A stretch of 34,162 bases of DNA from Acidobacteriota bacterium (GTDB lineage Bacteria > Acidobacteriota > Vicinamibacteria > Vicinamibacterales > UBA2999), in assembly GCA_022842985.1 (NCBI GenBank), contig JALHON010000016.1:1-34162 (forward strand), read 5' to 3'. Position 1 is the first letter of the stretch. The number at the start of each line of letters is the position of its first letter. Positions 26,711-34,162 of this stretch are shown piece after piece. The notes beneath the pieces were generated by a model. That model ran no database searches and was not told the DNA's origin. It saw only the letters and a list, made by a program, of their open reading frames with translations. The position numbers and the translations under genes were made by a program.

Positions 26711-28116
26711 GGTGCCTGGCCGTCTGCCAGACCGAACTCGTCGGCCGCCTGTTGCACGCGGTGCTCAGTCCGCGCGTCGAGGTCGAGTTCATCGTGGAGA
26801 GCAAGGCGCTGGCCCGCCGGCTCCACGACGCCGGCGCCAGCGTGGTCGCCGCCGACCCGCGGCGCGTCGACACCTTCGTCAAGGCGGATCTGCTGCCCAC
26901 GACCTCGGTCATCATCGAAGACGCCCGCCAGCGCAGCCTGCCGAAGGTGCTCGATGCCGTGCGGGATGCGGGCGGCGTGCTGGTCTACCTGCTCGGCACC
27001 CTCGGACCGGAGGACGACAGACGCGCCGCCGCGCTGCGCACCGACTTCCCCGAGCTCACGAACATCACGCTCGCCGAACTGGTGGAGGCCCGGCTCTCGA
27101 CCGAGCTCAACCGCTCGCTCACCCGGCAGAAGGTGCAGCAATATCAGCGCTACTTCAGCGATGCCGACCGGGTGCTCATCCTCACCCACCACGATCCCGA
27201 TCCGGACGCGATCGCGAGCGGCCTGGCGCTGCGCACGCTGCTCCGCCGCACCAAGCAGACCGCCATCATCGGCACCATGCAGCCCGTCTCGCGCCCCGAG
27301 AACCTGCGCATGCTGAAGCTGCTCGAAATCGGCGTCGACACGGTCACCGCCGATCAGTTCGGGTCGTTCGAGAAGATCGCGCTCGTCGACGTGCAGCCGC
27401 ACTACTTCGGCGATGCTCTGCGCCACGTCGACCTGGTGGTCGACCACCACCCCGAGACCAGCGGCTGGACGGCGATGTTCAAGGACATCCGCTCCGACTA
27501 CGGCTCGACGTCGACGATTCTGACCGAGCACCTGCAGGCGGTGGACCTCGACATCTCGGAGCGCACGGCGACGGCGATGCTCTACGCCATCAAGTCCGAC
27601 ACGCTCTTCTTCAACCGCCAGGCCAACCGCGCCGACCTCGACGCTTTCTCGTTCCTCTACCCGCTTGCCGACGCCAGCCTCATCCGCAAGATGGAAGGCG
27701 CGGAAATCACGCGCGAACGCCTCGACTACGTGATCAAGGCGTGGCAGCAGGGCCGGATGGTGGAACACGTCTTCTGCGCGTTCCTCGGCGAGCCGCCGCG
27801 CGACGACTTCATCCCCTACGTGGCCGACTTCTACCTGCAGCTCGAAGACGTGCAGTGGACGGTAGTCTCGGGCGTGGTGAACGACCAGATGGTCGTCTCG
27901 GTGCGCAACCTCGGCTACTCACGCAACGCCGGCGACTTCGTGCGCCGCTGGTTCAACGACATCGGCAGTGCCGGCGGGCACCGCACGATGGCGAGGGCCG
28001 TCGTGCCGCTCGAGGCGTTCCAGACGAAGTTCGGCGTGCACGAAGGCAGCCGCGTCAACCAGCGGATGCTCGACCTCGTGCTCGACTTCCTGCACGAGCA
28101 GACCGGCAGGAAGTAG
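26707..28116 (+). CDS. DHH-family phosphoesterase with Rossmann-like N-terminal domain
   Basis: The 469-residue protein has a N-terminal region (1-100) with a TrkA-N/RCK-like beta-alpha-beta pattern ([32 protein letters not shown]). A DHH phosphoesterase core follows: [13 protein letters not shown] (His161, His162, Asp163, Asp165, Asp167), LVDVQPHY (Asp228) and VVDHHPE (Asp246-His247-His248). The C-terminal DHHA1 substrate-binding motif is [12 protein letters not shown] (420-431). All metal ligands are present. DHH-DHHA1 enzymes act on nano-RNA, pAp or cyclic dinucleotides; the substrate is not readable. ATG 26707 is preferred for its overlap with the small leader frame; ATG 26698 adds three residues. 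Confidence 0.88.
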   Translation: MRCLAVCQTELVGRLLHAVLSPRVEVEFIVESKALARRLHDAGASVVAADPRRVDTFVKADLLPTTSVIIEDARQRSLPKVLDAVRDAGGVLVYLLGTLGPEDDRRAAALRTDFPELTNITLAELVEARLSTELNRSLTRQKVQQYQRYFSDADRVLILTHHDPDPDAIASGLALRTLLRRTKQTAIIGTMQPVSRPENLRMLKLLEIGVDTVTADQFGSFEKIALVDVQPHYFGDALRHVDLVVDHHPETSGWTAMFKDIRSDYGSTSTILTEHLQAVDLDISERTATAMLYAIKSDTLFFNRQANRADLDAFSFLYPLADASLIRKMEGAEITRERLDYVIKAWQQGRMVEHVFCAFLGEPPRDDFIPYVADFYLQLEDVQWTVVSGVVNDQMVVSVRNLGYSRNAGDFVRRWFNDIGSAGGHRTMARAVVPLEAFQTKFGVHEGSRVNQRMLDLVLDFLHEQTGRK

Positions 28117-28122
28117 CGGCCG

Positions 28123-29301
28123 TTATCCCTCGATGGCCTGCGTCAGATCCTCGATGAGGTCGGCGGCGTCTTCGAGGCCCACCGAGAGCCGCATCATGCC
28201 GCGCGTCACGCCGGCCTTGGCGAGCGCCTCGTCACTCAGCCCGAACTGCGACGTCAGGATCGGCAGGCTGCACAGGCTCTCGACGCCGCCGAGGCTGGCG
28301 GCGCGCTGGAAAAGCGTGAGCCGGTCGAAGGCGCGGAATGCAGCCGCCTGACCGCCCGCGAGGTCGATGCAGACCATGCCGCCGAAGCCGAGCATCTGCG
28401 ACTTCGCGATGGCGTGATCGGGATGCGACGGCAACCCCGGGTAGTGCACGGCCGCCAGCGCGGGATGTCCGTGGAGCGCCTCGGCGATGGCAAGCGCCGT
28501 CTCGTTGTGCCGCGCCACACGCAGCGTGAGTGTCTTCATGCCGCGGCCGAGCGCGTAGGCCGGCTGCGGGTCGAGGATGCCGCCGAGCAGCCGCCGCGTC
28601 TTGGCGAGGCGGCCGATGAGTCCGGCGCGGCCCGAGAGCACACCACCCGTCACGTCGCTGTGGCCGTTCAGATACTTCGTGACGCTCTGGACCGAGAGGT
28701 CCACGCCCATCGCCAGCACCGGCTGGTTGATGGCCGAGGCGAAGGTGTTGTCCATCACCGAGAGCACACCGGCCTCGCGGCAGGCCGCCGCCACCGCGCG
28801 TACGTCGATGACGCGGAGCGTCGGATTGATCGGCGACTCGAACCAGACCATCTTCGTTTTGGGCCCGATGAGCGCCGCCGGCGAGCGGAACTCCTCGAGC
28901 GTGGCGAACCGCGTGGTCACGCCGAAGCGCGAGGCCAGGCTCGTGAGCACGTGGAAGGTGCCGCCGTAGATGGCTGCGCAGCACACGACCTCGTCACCGG
29001 CTTCGAGCAGGCCGAAGATGGCGGTCGAGATGGCGGCCATCCCAGACCCGAACACGAGCGCGGCTTCCGCGCCGTCGATCTCCGCGATCTTCGTCTCCAC
29101 CGCGACCACCGTCGGGTTGTCGTAGCGGCTGTAGAGATACGCGGGCTTCGTGCCGGCCGCGTAGGCCTCGACGTCGGCGGCCGAGTCGAAGACGAAGGTG
29201 CTCGTCTCGTAGATCGGCACGGTGAGCGAGGCGGCGGCGGGCGGACGTTCCCCGACGTGGATGAGACGGGTCGCGGGGCCGTGGCTGTCGCTGGTGCTCA
29301 T
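28123..29301 (-). CDS. Cys/Met-metabolism PLP-dependent enzyme (cystathionine gamma-synthase/lyase type)
   Basis: The 392-residue fold-type I enzyme has the family motifs: YSRYDNPT (57-64), FGSGMAA (84-90), DNTF (184-187) and the PLP lysine Lys209 in SVTKYLNGHSDVTGG. The C-terminal SLGGVESL is typical of the substrate-binding region. The family includes cystathionine gamma-synthase, gamma- and beta-lyase, methionine gamma-lyase and O-acetylhomoserine sulfhydrylase; the motif set alone does not decide. The ATG at 29301 overlaps the stop of the patatin-like gene, and an earlier in-frame extension through that gene is rejected. Confidence 0.9.
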   Translation of the reverse strand: MSTSDSHGPATRLIHVGERPPAAASLTVPIYETSTFVFDSAADVEAYAAGTKPAYLYSRYDNPTVVAVETKIAEIDGAEAALVFGSGMAAISTAIFGLLEAGDEVVCCAAIYGGTFHVLTSLASRFGVTTRFATLEEFRSPAALIGPKTKMVWFESPINPTLRVIDVRAVAAACREAGVLSVMDNTFASAINQPVLAMGVDLSVQSVTKYLNGHSDVTGGVLSGRAGLIGRLAKTRRLLGGILDPQPAYALGRGMKTLTLRVARHNETALAIAEALHGHPALAAVHYPGLPSHPDHAIAKSQMLGFGGMVCIDLAGGQAAAFRAFDRLTLFQRAASLGGVESLCSLPILTSQFGLSDEALAKAGVTRGMMRLSVGLEDAADLIEDLTQAIEG

Positions 29302-30725
29302 GAGCGTCCTCTGGTGTCTTCGCCCACGCGTTCGCCGGCGGCGCCGAGGGCAGGTGCGATGAAGAGCCGGTGCGCGTCTTCGTGGCCGCGCGTGACGAGA
29401 TCGGCCGGCGTGGTCCGCCGGTCGGACGCGGCGTCGTGGGCCCCGGCGAGATCGAGCGGCGTGAGGGCATTGTGCGACGGGCGGATGACGAAGACGGCGT
29501 GGAAATGGGCCTGCGCGAACCGTACCGCGTCGCGGACGGCGGCAGCTTCCTGGGCCGCCAGCCACTCCCCCGCCCGTCCGCGCGGATCGAGCCGCGCCGG
29601 CCGAAGATCATGCGGGCCGCCGACCTCGGGCGACGCGGTGACGATGATCGCCTGCTCCATGCCGGCGGCAGCCGCTTCTTCGAGCAGGCGCGAGAGTGAC
29701 GCCGGCCGGTCGGCCAGGCGATGCACCTCGCCGCGCCAGAAGCTGTCGGCTGGAAACGCGAGCGGATGCGGCTCCGAGAGGTCCGCGAGCGTCAGCGCGC
29801 CGCTTACGACATCGATGAGCGAGGCTTTCGCCGGACCGGCCAGGTCGAAGGCTTCGGCGCGGCGGCCGGCCACACCGGTGGCACCGGGAAACAGCCGGCG
29901 TCCGGCCTCGCCGCCGAGCATGCCGAACACGAGGTCGCGGCGGGCGTCGAGGTCGTGCACGGTGAGCAGCAGATCGCGATGGCCGGGCTGGCCGGCGCCC
30001 GAGACCAGCAGCTCCGAGAGGCGCAGGCTGAGCTCGGCCGCGCGCGGCCTGGCGAGCGCGGCGCCGCCGCGCAGCAGGTCCCACAGCGCGCTCATGGCGG
30101 TGGCGGCGAAGCGGCCGGAGTCGACAGGGGCGCCGAGCAGCCGCCACGCCAGATGTCCACGCTGGCGGCGCGGCGCCCGGCGGGCCGAGATGACGGCGCC
30201 GATGGCGAGTCCGAGCAGCAGCACGGTGGCCACGACGAGGACGAGCCGCGCGATCCAGGTGGCCAGATGGTCGGGCTGGAACACCCAGCCGAGCCACGCG
30301 GCGTAGCGCTCGGCGATCGAAGGGGCGCCGTCGAGGCCGGTCCATCCCGCCAGGAGGCTCAGCGGCCACACGGCGACGGCCGCGAGCAGCAGCGCCAGCG
30401 GACTCGACACGAGGCCTGCCATCACGACGAGGGCCGCGCCGACCGCGCGATACGGCCGCGTGAGGCCATAGGCGGCGTGTTTGGTCGGGCGCCGCCACAG
30501 CCCGCGGGCACCCCACAGGGCCGCCGCGCCGTCGAGGGCGAAGAGTACTGCGGCCAGCGCGCCCACACCGCGGCCGCCCACGAGGTCGATCTTGACGCCG
30601 GCTTCCTGCAGGGCCTCGAGCACGCCGGCGTGATACGCGCCGTCGACGCCGGTGCCGCTCAGGACGACGGCCGTCGGGCGCTCGGGCGAATACAGCTCGT
30701 GCTGGGCTCGAGAGCCGCGCGCCAC
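29298..30725 (-). CDS. Membrane patatin-like protein, probably inactive
   Basis: The 475-residue protein starts with a patatin-like segment VLSGTGVDGAYHAGVLEALQEAG. The nucleophile elbow G-x-S-x-G is here G51-R-G53-V-G55, so the catalytic Ser is Gly. The oxyanion loop G-G-G-x-R-G has become G-T-G-V-D-G. Hydrophobic segments at about 95-127 and 153-181 suggest two or three membrane helices. No D-G-[AG] catalytic Asp was found in the expected C-terminal region. It lies between greA and the PLP enzyme gene, 9 bases after greA, starting with a GTG. A phospholipase would be expected in this family, but this member looks like a pseudoenzyme. The rest is unfamiliar. Confidence 0.75.
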   Translation of the reverse strand: MARGSRAQHELYSPERPTAVVLSGTGVDGAYHAGVLEALQEAGVKIDLVGGRGVGALAAVLFALDGAAALWGARGLWRRPTKHAAYGLTRPYRAVGAALVVMAGLVSSPLALLLAAVAVWPLSLLAGWTGLDGAPSIAERYAAWLGWVFQPDHLATWIARLVLVVATVLLLGLAIGAVISARRAPRRQRGHLAWRLLGAPVDSGRFAATAMSALWDLLRGGAALARPRAAELSLRLSELLVSGAGQPGHRDLLLTVHDLDARRDLVFGMLGGEAGRRLFPGATGVAGRRAEAFDLAGPAKASLIDVVSGALTLADLSEPHPLAFPADSFWRGEVHRLADRPASLSRLLEEAAAAGMEQAIIVTASPEVGGPHDLRPARLDPRGRAGEWLAAQEAAAVRDAVRFAQAHFHAVFVIRPSHNALTPLDLAGAHDAASDRRTTPADLVTRGHEDAHRLFIAPALGAAGERVGEDTRGRS

Positions 30726-30734
30726 CAGATGGTC

Positions 30735-31199
30735 CTACTCGTCGTGGATGGTGATGACCTTGACCACGTCGAACGTACGCGTGCCGGCGGGCGTCGTGAC
30801 GGTGACCTCGTCGCCCTCTTCCTTGTTGAGGAGGGCGCGTCCGATCGGCGAGGCCGTGGAGATGAGGCCCTTCTCCGCGTCGGCGTCTTCGGGCATCACG
30901 AGCTGATAGACGATCTCGCCGCCGCCCTGCTCGCGCAGCGTCACCGTGGAGCCGAAGCCGGTCTTGTCGTGCGGCACGCGATCGAGGTTCATCAGCGCCA
31001 CTTCGTTGCGCCGGCGCTGCAGCATCGCGATCCGCGCCTGCACGAAGCTCTGGCGCTCCTTCGCGGCCGAGTACTCGGCGTTCTCGCGCAGGTCGCCGAA
31101 CTCGCGGGCGCGCTGGATCTCCTTCGGGAGCTCCGAATAGAGCTCGCGCTCGAGGCCGGCAATCTCGTCGTCAAACCGCTTCAGAATTCGTTCTTTCAT
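30735..31199 (-). CDS. greA: Transcription elongation factor GreA
   Basis: GreA rescues backtracked RNA polymerase by inducing transcript cleavage. The 154-residue protein has the long N-terminal coiled coil with the tip motif AREFGDLRENAEYSAAKE (31-48), where Asp and Glu residues act at the polymerase active site, and the C-terminal FKBP-like domain (TVTLREQG to ISTASPIGRALLNKEEGDEV). The ATG at 31199 matches the family start; a longer frame through the divergent region is rejected. It is the first gene of the greA-patatin-PLP run. Confidence 0.96.
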   Translation of the reverse strand: MKERILKRFDDEIAGLERELYSELPKEIQRAREFGDLRENAEYSAAKERQSFVQARIAMLQRRRNEVALMNLDRVPHDKTGFGSTVTLREQGGGEIVYQLVMPEDADAEKGLISTASPIGRALLNKEEGDEVTVTTPAGTRTFDVVKVITIHDE

Positions 31200-31217
31200 T
31201 GGTCCAGCCGGTAACTG

Positions 31218-31234
31218 TAGCACACGGGGTGCTA
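31218..31234. promoter_or_regulatory. Palindrome between divergent greA and SpoU genes
   Basis: TAGCAC, a five-base spacer ACGGG and GTGCTA form a perfect 6-bp inverted repeat in the 76-base divergent gap. It could be an operator or an RNA hairpin. A TATGCT box overlaps its right end. Confidence 0.35.
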
Positions 31235-31275
31235 TGCTCCGTCGTGAGCACCGCGCCCCGCGCGGCCCCACCACC

Positions 31276-32082
31276 GTGACCCTTGCCCTGCCCTCGATCA
31301 CCAGCCGTCGTCATCCCCTCGTCCAGGCGTGCCGCGATGCACGCGGTGGCGGCCCCGACGAGCCGCTGCTGCTCGACGGCTGGCATCTGCTCGTCGATGC
31401 GGTGGCGGCGGGCCTCGCCGTGGATGCGGTGGCGGTGAACACCGACCCGCCGGGCGACGCCGAAGCCCGGGCGCTCGACGATCTCATCGACGGCGGCGCG
31501 CACGTCGTGCACGTCACCGACGACATCCTGCAGGCCATCAGCCCCGTGCGCACCTCGTCGGGCGTCGTGGCCCTCGCCCGCCGCCCCGTGCTCGCGCTCG
31601 ATGCCGTCTTCGTGCCGGCCCCGGCGCTCGTCGTCGTGGCCGTGGACGTGCAGGACCCGGGCAACGTCGGCGCGCTCGTGCGCACCGCGGAGGCCGCCGG
31701 CGCGACCGGCTTCGTCGCCGCCGGCGTCTCGGCCGATCCGCTCGGCTGGAAGGCGCTGCGCGCGTCGATGGGCAGCGCGTTCCGGCTGGCCATGGGGCGC
31801 ACCACGGACACGGCCGGCTTCGTGGCCGACGCCCGCGGGCGCGGACAGCAGATCGTGGCGCTCGCGCCGCGCGGCGGCCGCCTGCCGGAGGACATGGACT
31901 TGCGCCGGGCCACCTGCCTGCTCGTCGGCGGCGAAGGGCCCGGTCTGTCACCGGCCCTGCTGGCCGCCGCCGACCAGGTGCTCACGCTGCCGATGGCCGC
32001 GCCGGTCGAATCGCTCAACGTCGCTGTGGCGGGCGCCCTCGTGGTCTACGCGGCGGCGGCGCAGCGGAGGGCGCGCGTGTGA
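31276..32082 (+). CDS. TrmH/SpoU-family RNA 2'-O-methyltransferase
   Basis: The 268-residue enzyme transfers a methyl group to ribose 2'-O in rRNA or tRNA. The N-terminal substrate-binding domain starts ITSRRHPLVQACRDAR, typical of RlmB/TrmH relatives. The SPOUT knot has motif 1 VQDPGNVGALVRTAEAAG, motif 2 LLVGGEGPGLS and motif 3 LPMAAPVESLNVAVAGALVVY. An ATG at 31234 would add 14 residues but overlaps the palindrome and a TATGCT box; the GTG at 31276 fits the family better. The stop overlaps the rarA GTG. The target nucleotide is unknown. Confidence 0.9.
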   Translation: MTLALPSITSRRHPLVQACRDARGGGPDEPLLLDGWHLLVDAVAAGLAVDAVAVNTDPPGDAEARALDDLIDGGAHVVHVTDDILQAISPVRTSSGVVALARRPVLALDAVFVPAPALVVVAVDVQDPGNVGALVRTAEAAGATGFVAAGVSADPLGWKALRASMGSAFRLAMGRTTDTAGFVADARGRGQQIVALAPRGGRLPEDMDLRRATCLLVGGEGPGLSPALLAAADQVLTLPMAAPVESLNVAVAGALVVYAAAAQRRARV

Positions 32083-33443
32083 GCGGTCTCTTCGACGAGG
32101 TCGACGCCGCTCTGCCGGACGGCGTCACGCCGCCGCCGGCGCCACTTGCCGAGCGCATGCGGCCGCGCACGCTCGACGAGATCGAAGGCCAGGAGGCGCT
32201 GCTCGCGCCCGGCCGTCCGCTGCGCGAGGCGATCCGCCGCGACGCATTGCAGTCGGTGATTCTGTGGGGGCCGCCGGGCACCGGCAAGACCACGCTCGCG
32301 CGCCTCATCGCGGATGCGACATCGGCCCACTACGTGGCCTTCAGCGCCGTGCTCTCGGGCATCAAGGACATCAAGGACGTGATGGCCCAGGCCGAGCAGC
32401 GGCGCCGCGGCGGCCGCCGCACGATCGTCTTCGTCGACGAGATCCACCGCTTCAACAAGGCCCAGCAGGACGCCTTCCTGCCGCGCGTCGAAGCCGGCGA
32501 CATCGTGCTCATCGGCGCCACCACGGAGAACCCGTCGTTCGAGGTGAACGCGGCGCTGCTCTCGCGCTCGAAGGTCTTCATCCTGCAGCCGCTCGACGAA
32601 GCCGCCGTCACGCGCATCCTGCGGCGGGCGCTGGCCGACACCGAGCGCGGCCTGGGTGCGCAGGCGCCGGAGGTCAGCGAGGACGCCCTCGGCGCGCTGG
32701 CGCGGGTGGCGGACGGCGATGCGCGCAAGGCGCTCAACCTGCTGCAGCTCGTCGTTGCCGCTTCGCCGCAGCCGGTCGGGCGGCCGAAGGTCGACCTCGC
32801 GCTCGTGCAGGAGACGCTGCAGAAGAAGACGCTGCGCTACGACAAGAACGGCGAGGAACACTTCAACCTGATGTCGGCGCTGCACAAGTCGATGCGCAAC
32901 TCCGACCCCGACGCCGCGGTCTACTGGCTCGCCCGCATGCTCGAAGCCGGCGAGGACCCGATGTACATCGCCCGCCGACTGGTGCGCTTCGCCTCGGAGG
33001 ATGTCGGCAACGCCGACCCGCAGGCGCTGCTCGTGGCGATGGCGGCACGCGATGCCCTGCAGTTCATCGGCCTGCCGGAGAGCAACACGGCGCTCGCGCA
33101 GTCGGCGATCTACCTCGCCACCGCGCCCAAGAGCAACGCGGTCTACGCCGCGTATGGCGCCGCCGCCGAGGCCGCGACAAAGGACGCGGCCGAGCCCGTG
33201 CCGCTGCACCTGCGCAATGCGCCGACCGCGCTCATGAAGTCGCTCGACTACGGCCGCGGTTATCAGTACGCGCACGACCAGCCCGACGCGGTGGCCGCCA
33301 TGGACTGCCTGCCGGAACGGCTGCAGGGCCGCAGCTTCTATCAGCCCACCGAGCGCGGCTTCGAGAAGGAAATCAAGCGGCGGCTCGACGGCTGGAAGGA
33401 CATCAAGTCGCGACGACAGCCCCCCGGCAGTCGTGAGCGCTGA
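32079..33443 (+). CDS. rarA: Replication-associated recombination ATPase RarA (MgsA)
   Basis: RarA is a clamp-loader-like AAA+ ATPase acting at stalled replication forks. The 454-residue protein has Walker A GPPGTGKT (64-71), Walker B FVDEIHRF (118-125), the sensor region GATTENPSFEVNAALLSRSKVF and the RarA C-terminal domain (YDKNGEEHFNLMSALHKSMRNSDPDAAVYWLARML to RLVRFASEDVGNADPQAL). The GTG at 32079 overlaps the previous stop. It is convergent with mutL, with six bases between their ends. Confidence 0.96.
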   Translation: MSGLFDEVDAALPDGVTPPPAPLAERMRPRTLDEIEGQEALLAPGRPLREAIRRDALQSVILWGPPGTGKTTLARLIADATSAHYVAFSAVLSGIKDIKDVMAQAEQRRRGGRRTIVFVDEIHRFNKAQQDAFLPRVEAGDIVLIGATTENPSFEVNAALLSRSKVFILQPLDEAAVTRILRRALADTERGLGAQAPEVSEDALGALARVADGDARKALNLLQLVVAASPQPVGRPKVDLALVQETLQKKTLRYDKNGEEHFNLMSALHKSMRNSDPDAAVYWLARMLEAGEDPMYIARRLVRFASEDVGNADPQALLVAMAARDALQFIGLPESNTALAQSAIYLATAPKSNAVYAAYGAAAEAATKDAAEPVPLHLRNAPTALMKSLDYGRGYQYAHDQPDAVAAMDCLPERLQGRSFYQPTERGFEKEIKRRLDGWKDIKSRRQPPGSRER

Positions 33444-33449
33444 CCGCCC

Positions 33450-34162
33450 TCAGATTCGTTCGAAGCGCCGCTCGAGATCGCGGCGCGAGAGGCGGAACAT
33501 CACCGGCCGCCCGTGCGGGCACACGGTCGAGTAGGCGGTAGCGCGGAGTTCCTCGAGGATGTGCGCCATCTTCTCGATGGTGAGCGGGTCGTGGGCGCGC
33601 ACGGCGCTGTGGCAGGCCATCGTCGCGGCGATGAGCTTCAACGCCTGATCGGCCACGCTGCCGCGGTCGAGGTGTTCCAGGTCGTCGGCGAGCGCGCGCA
33701 GCGTGCGGTCGATGTCGTCGGCCTTCAGGATGGCCGGCACCGCCGAGACGCGCACGCTGGCGCCGCCGAAGTCCTCCAGCTCGAAGCCGAATCGTTCGAG
33801 GTCGGCCGCCCGCGCCAGCAGCGTCGCGTGCCCGGCACCGGGCAGGTCGAGGATCATCGGCACGAGCAGGCGCTGCGACGGCAGCGCCGAGGCTGTCAGG
33901 CGCTCGAGAATGCGCTCGAACAGCACACGCTCGTGGGCCACGTGCTGGTCGATGATGACGACGCCTTCATCGTCGACCGCGATGATGAACGTGTTGCGGA
34001 ACTGCCCGAGCGGCGTCAGCGGCCGCTCGATCGTGAGCCCCGCGGCGCCGGAGAGGCCGCTCATCGGGGGCAGGGCCGGAACACCGGCCGGCAGACGGTC
34101 GGTCGCGGCGCCCGGCCACGCCGGCCAGGCCGTGGCAGGCTCGCGCGACACGTCCGCGCCGC
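33450..34162 (-). CDS. mutL: DNA mismatch repair protein MutL, C-terminal part (truncated by window)
   Basis: The last 236 residues of MutL are present; the ATPase part lies beyond the window and the frame is open to its end. The region is the C-terminal dimerisation/endonuclease domain. The endonuclease motif, usually D-Q-H-A-x2-E-x4-E, is D-Q-H-V-A-H-E-R-V-L-F-E here, keeping the Asp, His and both Glu. ACHSAVRAHD and CPHGRP, the other metal-site motifs, are also kept. It is therefore probably a nicking MutL, as expected in bacteria lacking MutH. The upstream linker is Ala/Pro-rich. Confidence 0.92.
   Translation of the reverse strand, partial: GADVSREPATAWPAWPGAATDRLPAGVPALPPMSGLSGAAGLTIERPLTPLGQFRNTFIIAVDDEGVVIIDQHVAHERVLFERILERLTASALPSQRLLVPMILDLPGAGHATLLARAADLERFGFELEDFGGASVRVSAVPAILKADDIDRTLRALADDLEHLDRGSVADQALKLIAATMACHSAVRAHDPLTIEKMAHILEELRATAYSTVCPHGRPVMFRLSRRDLERRFERI

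Overview
The window is a densely packed, very GC-rich piece of a diderm bacterial chromosome. BamD and the MlaE-MlaF-MlaD lipid-transport genes show an outer membrane. The GC-rich codon use, the lipoprotein and small basic-protein types, and the absence of proteobacterial operon order suggest Acidobacteriota, possibly Vicinamibacteria. That assignment is inference; there is no rRNA gene here to confirm it.

Layout. (1) 1-4808, plus strand: a tight run of the rsmB 3' end, a PASTA-repeat protein without a kinase domain, rpe, a YbgC-type thioesterase, a sugar-nucleotide epimerase, bamD and an unknown exported protein, with several start/stop overlaps. (2) 4809-10440: a GATC-rich repeat tract, pgsA (minus), then a sugar-1-phosphate nucleotidyltransferase and a phosphohexomutase (GDP-mannose type precursor supply) and a CopA-like copper ATPase. 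(3) 10516-11601, minus: tRNA-Gly(CCC), an outer-membrane-like protein and a small basic protein. (4) 11697-15886: a salvage island with rpiB-deoC (minus), hpt (plus), an exported MtaD-type amidohydrolase (minus) and upp (plus), then tRNA-Val(CAC). (5) 16018-17576: an accessory island in which two 196-bp foldback elements, in inverted orientation, bracket a lone lipoprotein gene. (6) 17577-19840: a Tat-type FAD oxidoreductase divergent from an RlmI-like methyltransferase. (7) 26524 down to 19797, minus: one long co-oriented run of uvrB, mlaE, mlaF, mlaD, a YtxH protein, a DUF948-like protein, an exported unknown and an RluA-type pseudouridine synthase. (8) 26672-28116, plus: a possible leader peptide and a DHH phosphoesterase with a Rossmann-like N-terminal domain. 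(9) 31199 down to 28123, minus: greA, a membrane patatin-like protein lacking its catalytic serine, and a Cys/Met-metabolism PLP enzyme. (10) 31276-33443, plus: a SpoU methyltransferase and rarA. (11) the 3' end of mutL (minus), cut by the window edge.

Most genes are housekeeping. The unusual parts are the foldback pair with paired changes at its ends and its single-gene cargo, the rpiB-deoC pair with extra N-terminal modules and a replaced catalytic residue in RpiB (reminiscent of the sugar-phosphate-utilisation type of bacterial microcompartment, although no shell gene is present), the kinase-less PASTA protein sitting where PrkC sits in Firmicutes, the MlaD with an exact 34-residue repeat, and the probably inactive patatin. 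Several -10-like boxes lie 6 to 11 nt before start codons, which suggests leaderless transcripts.
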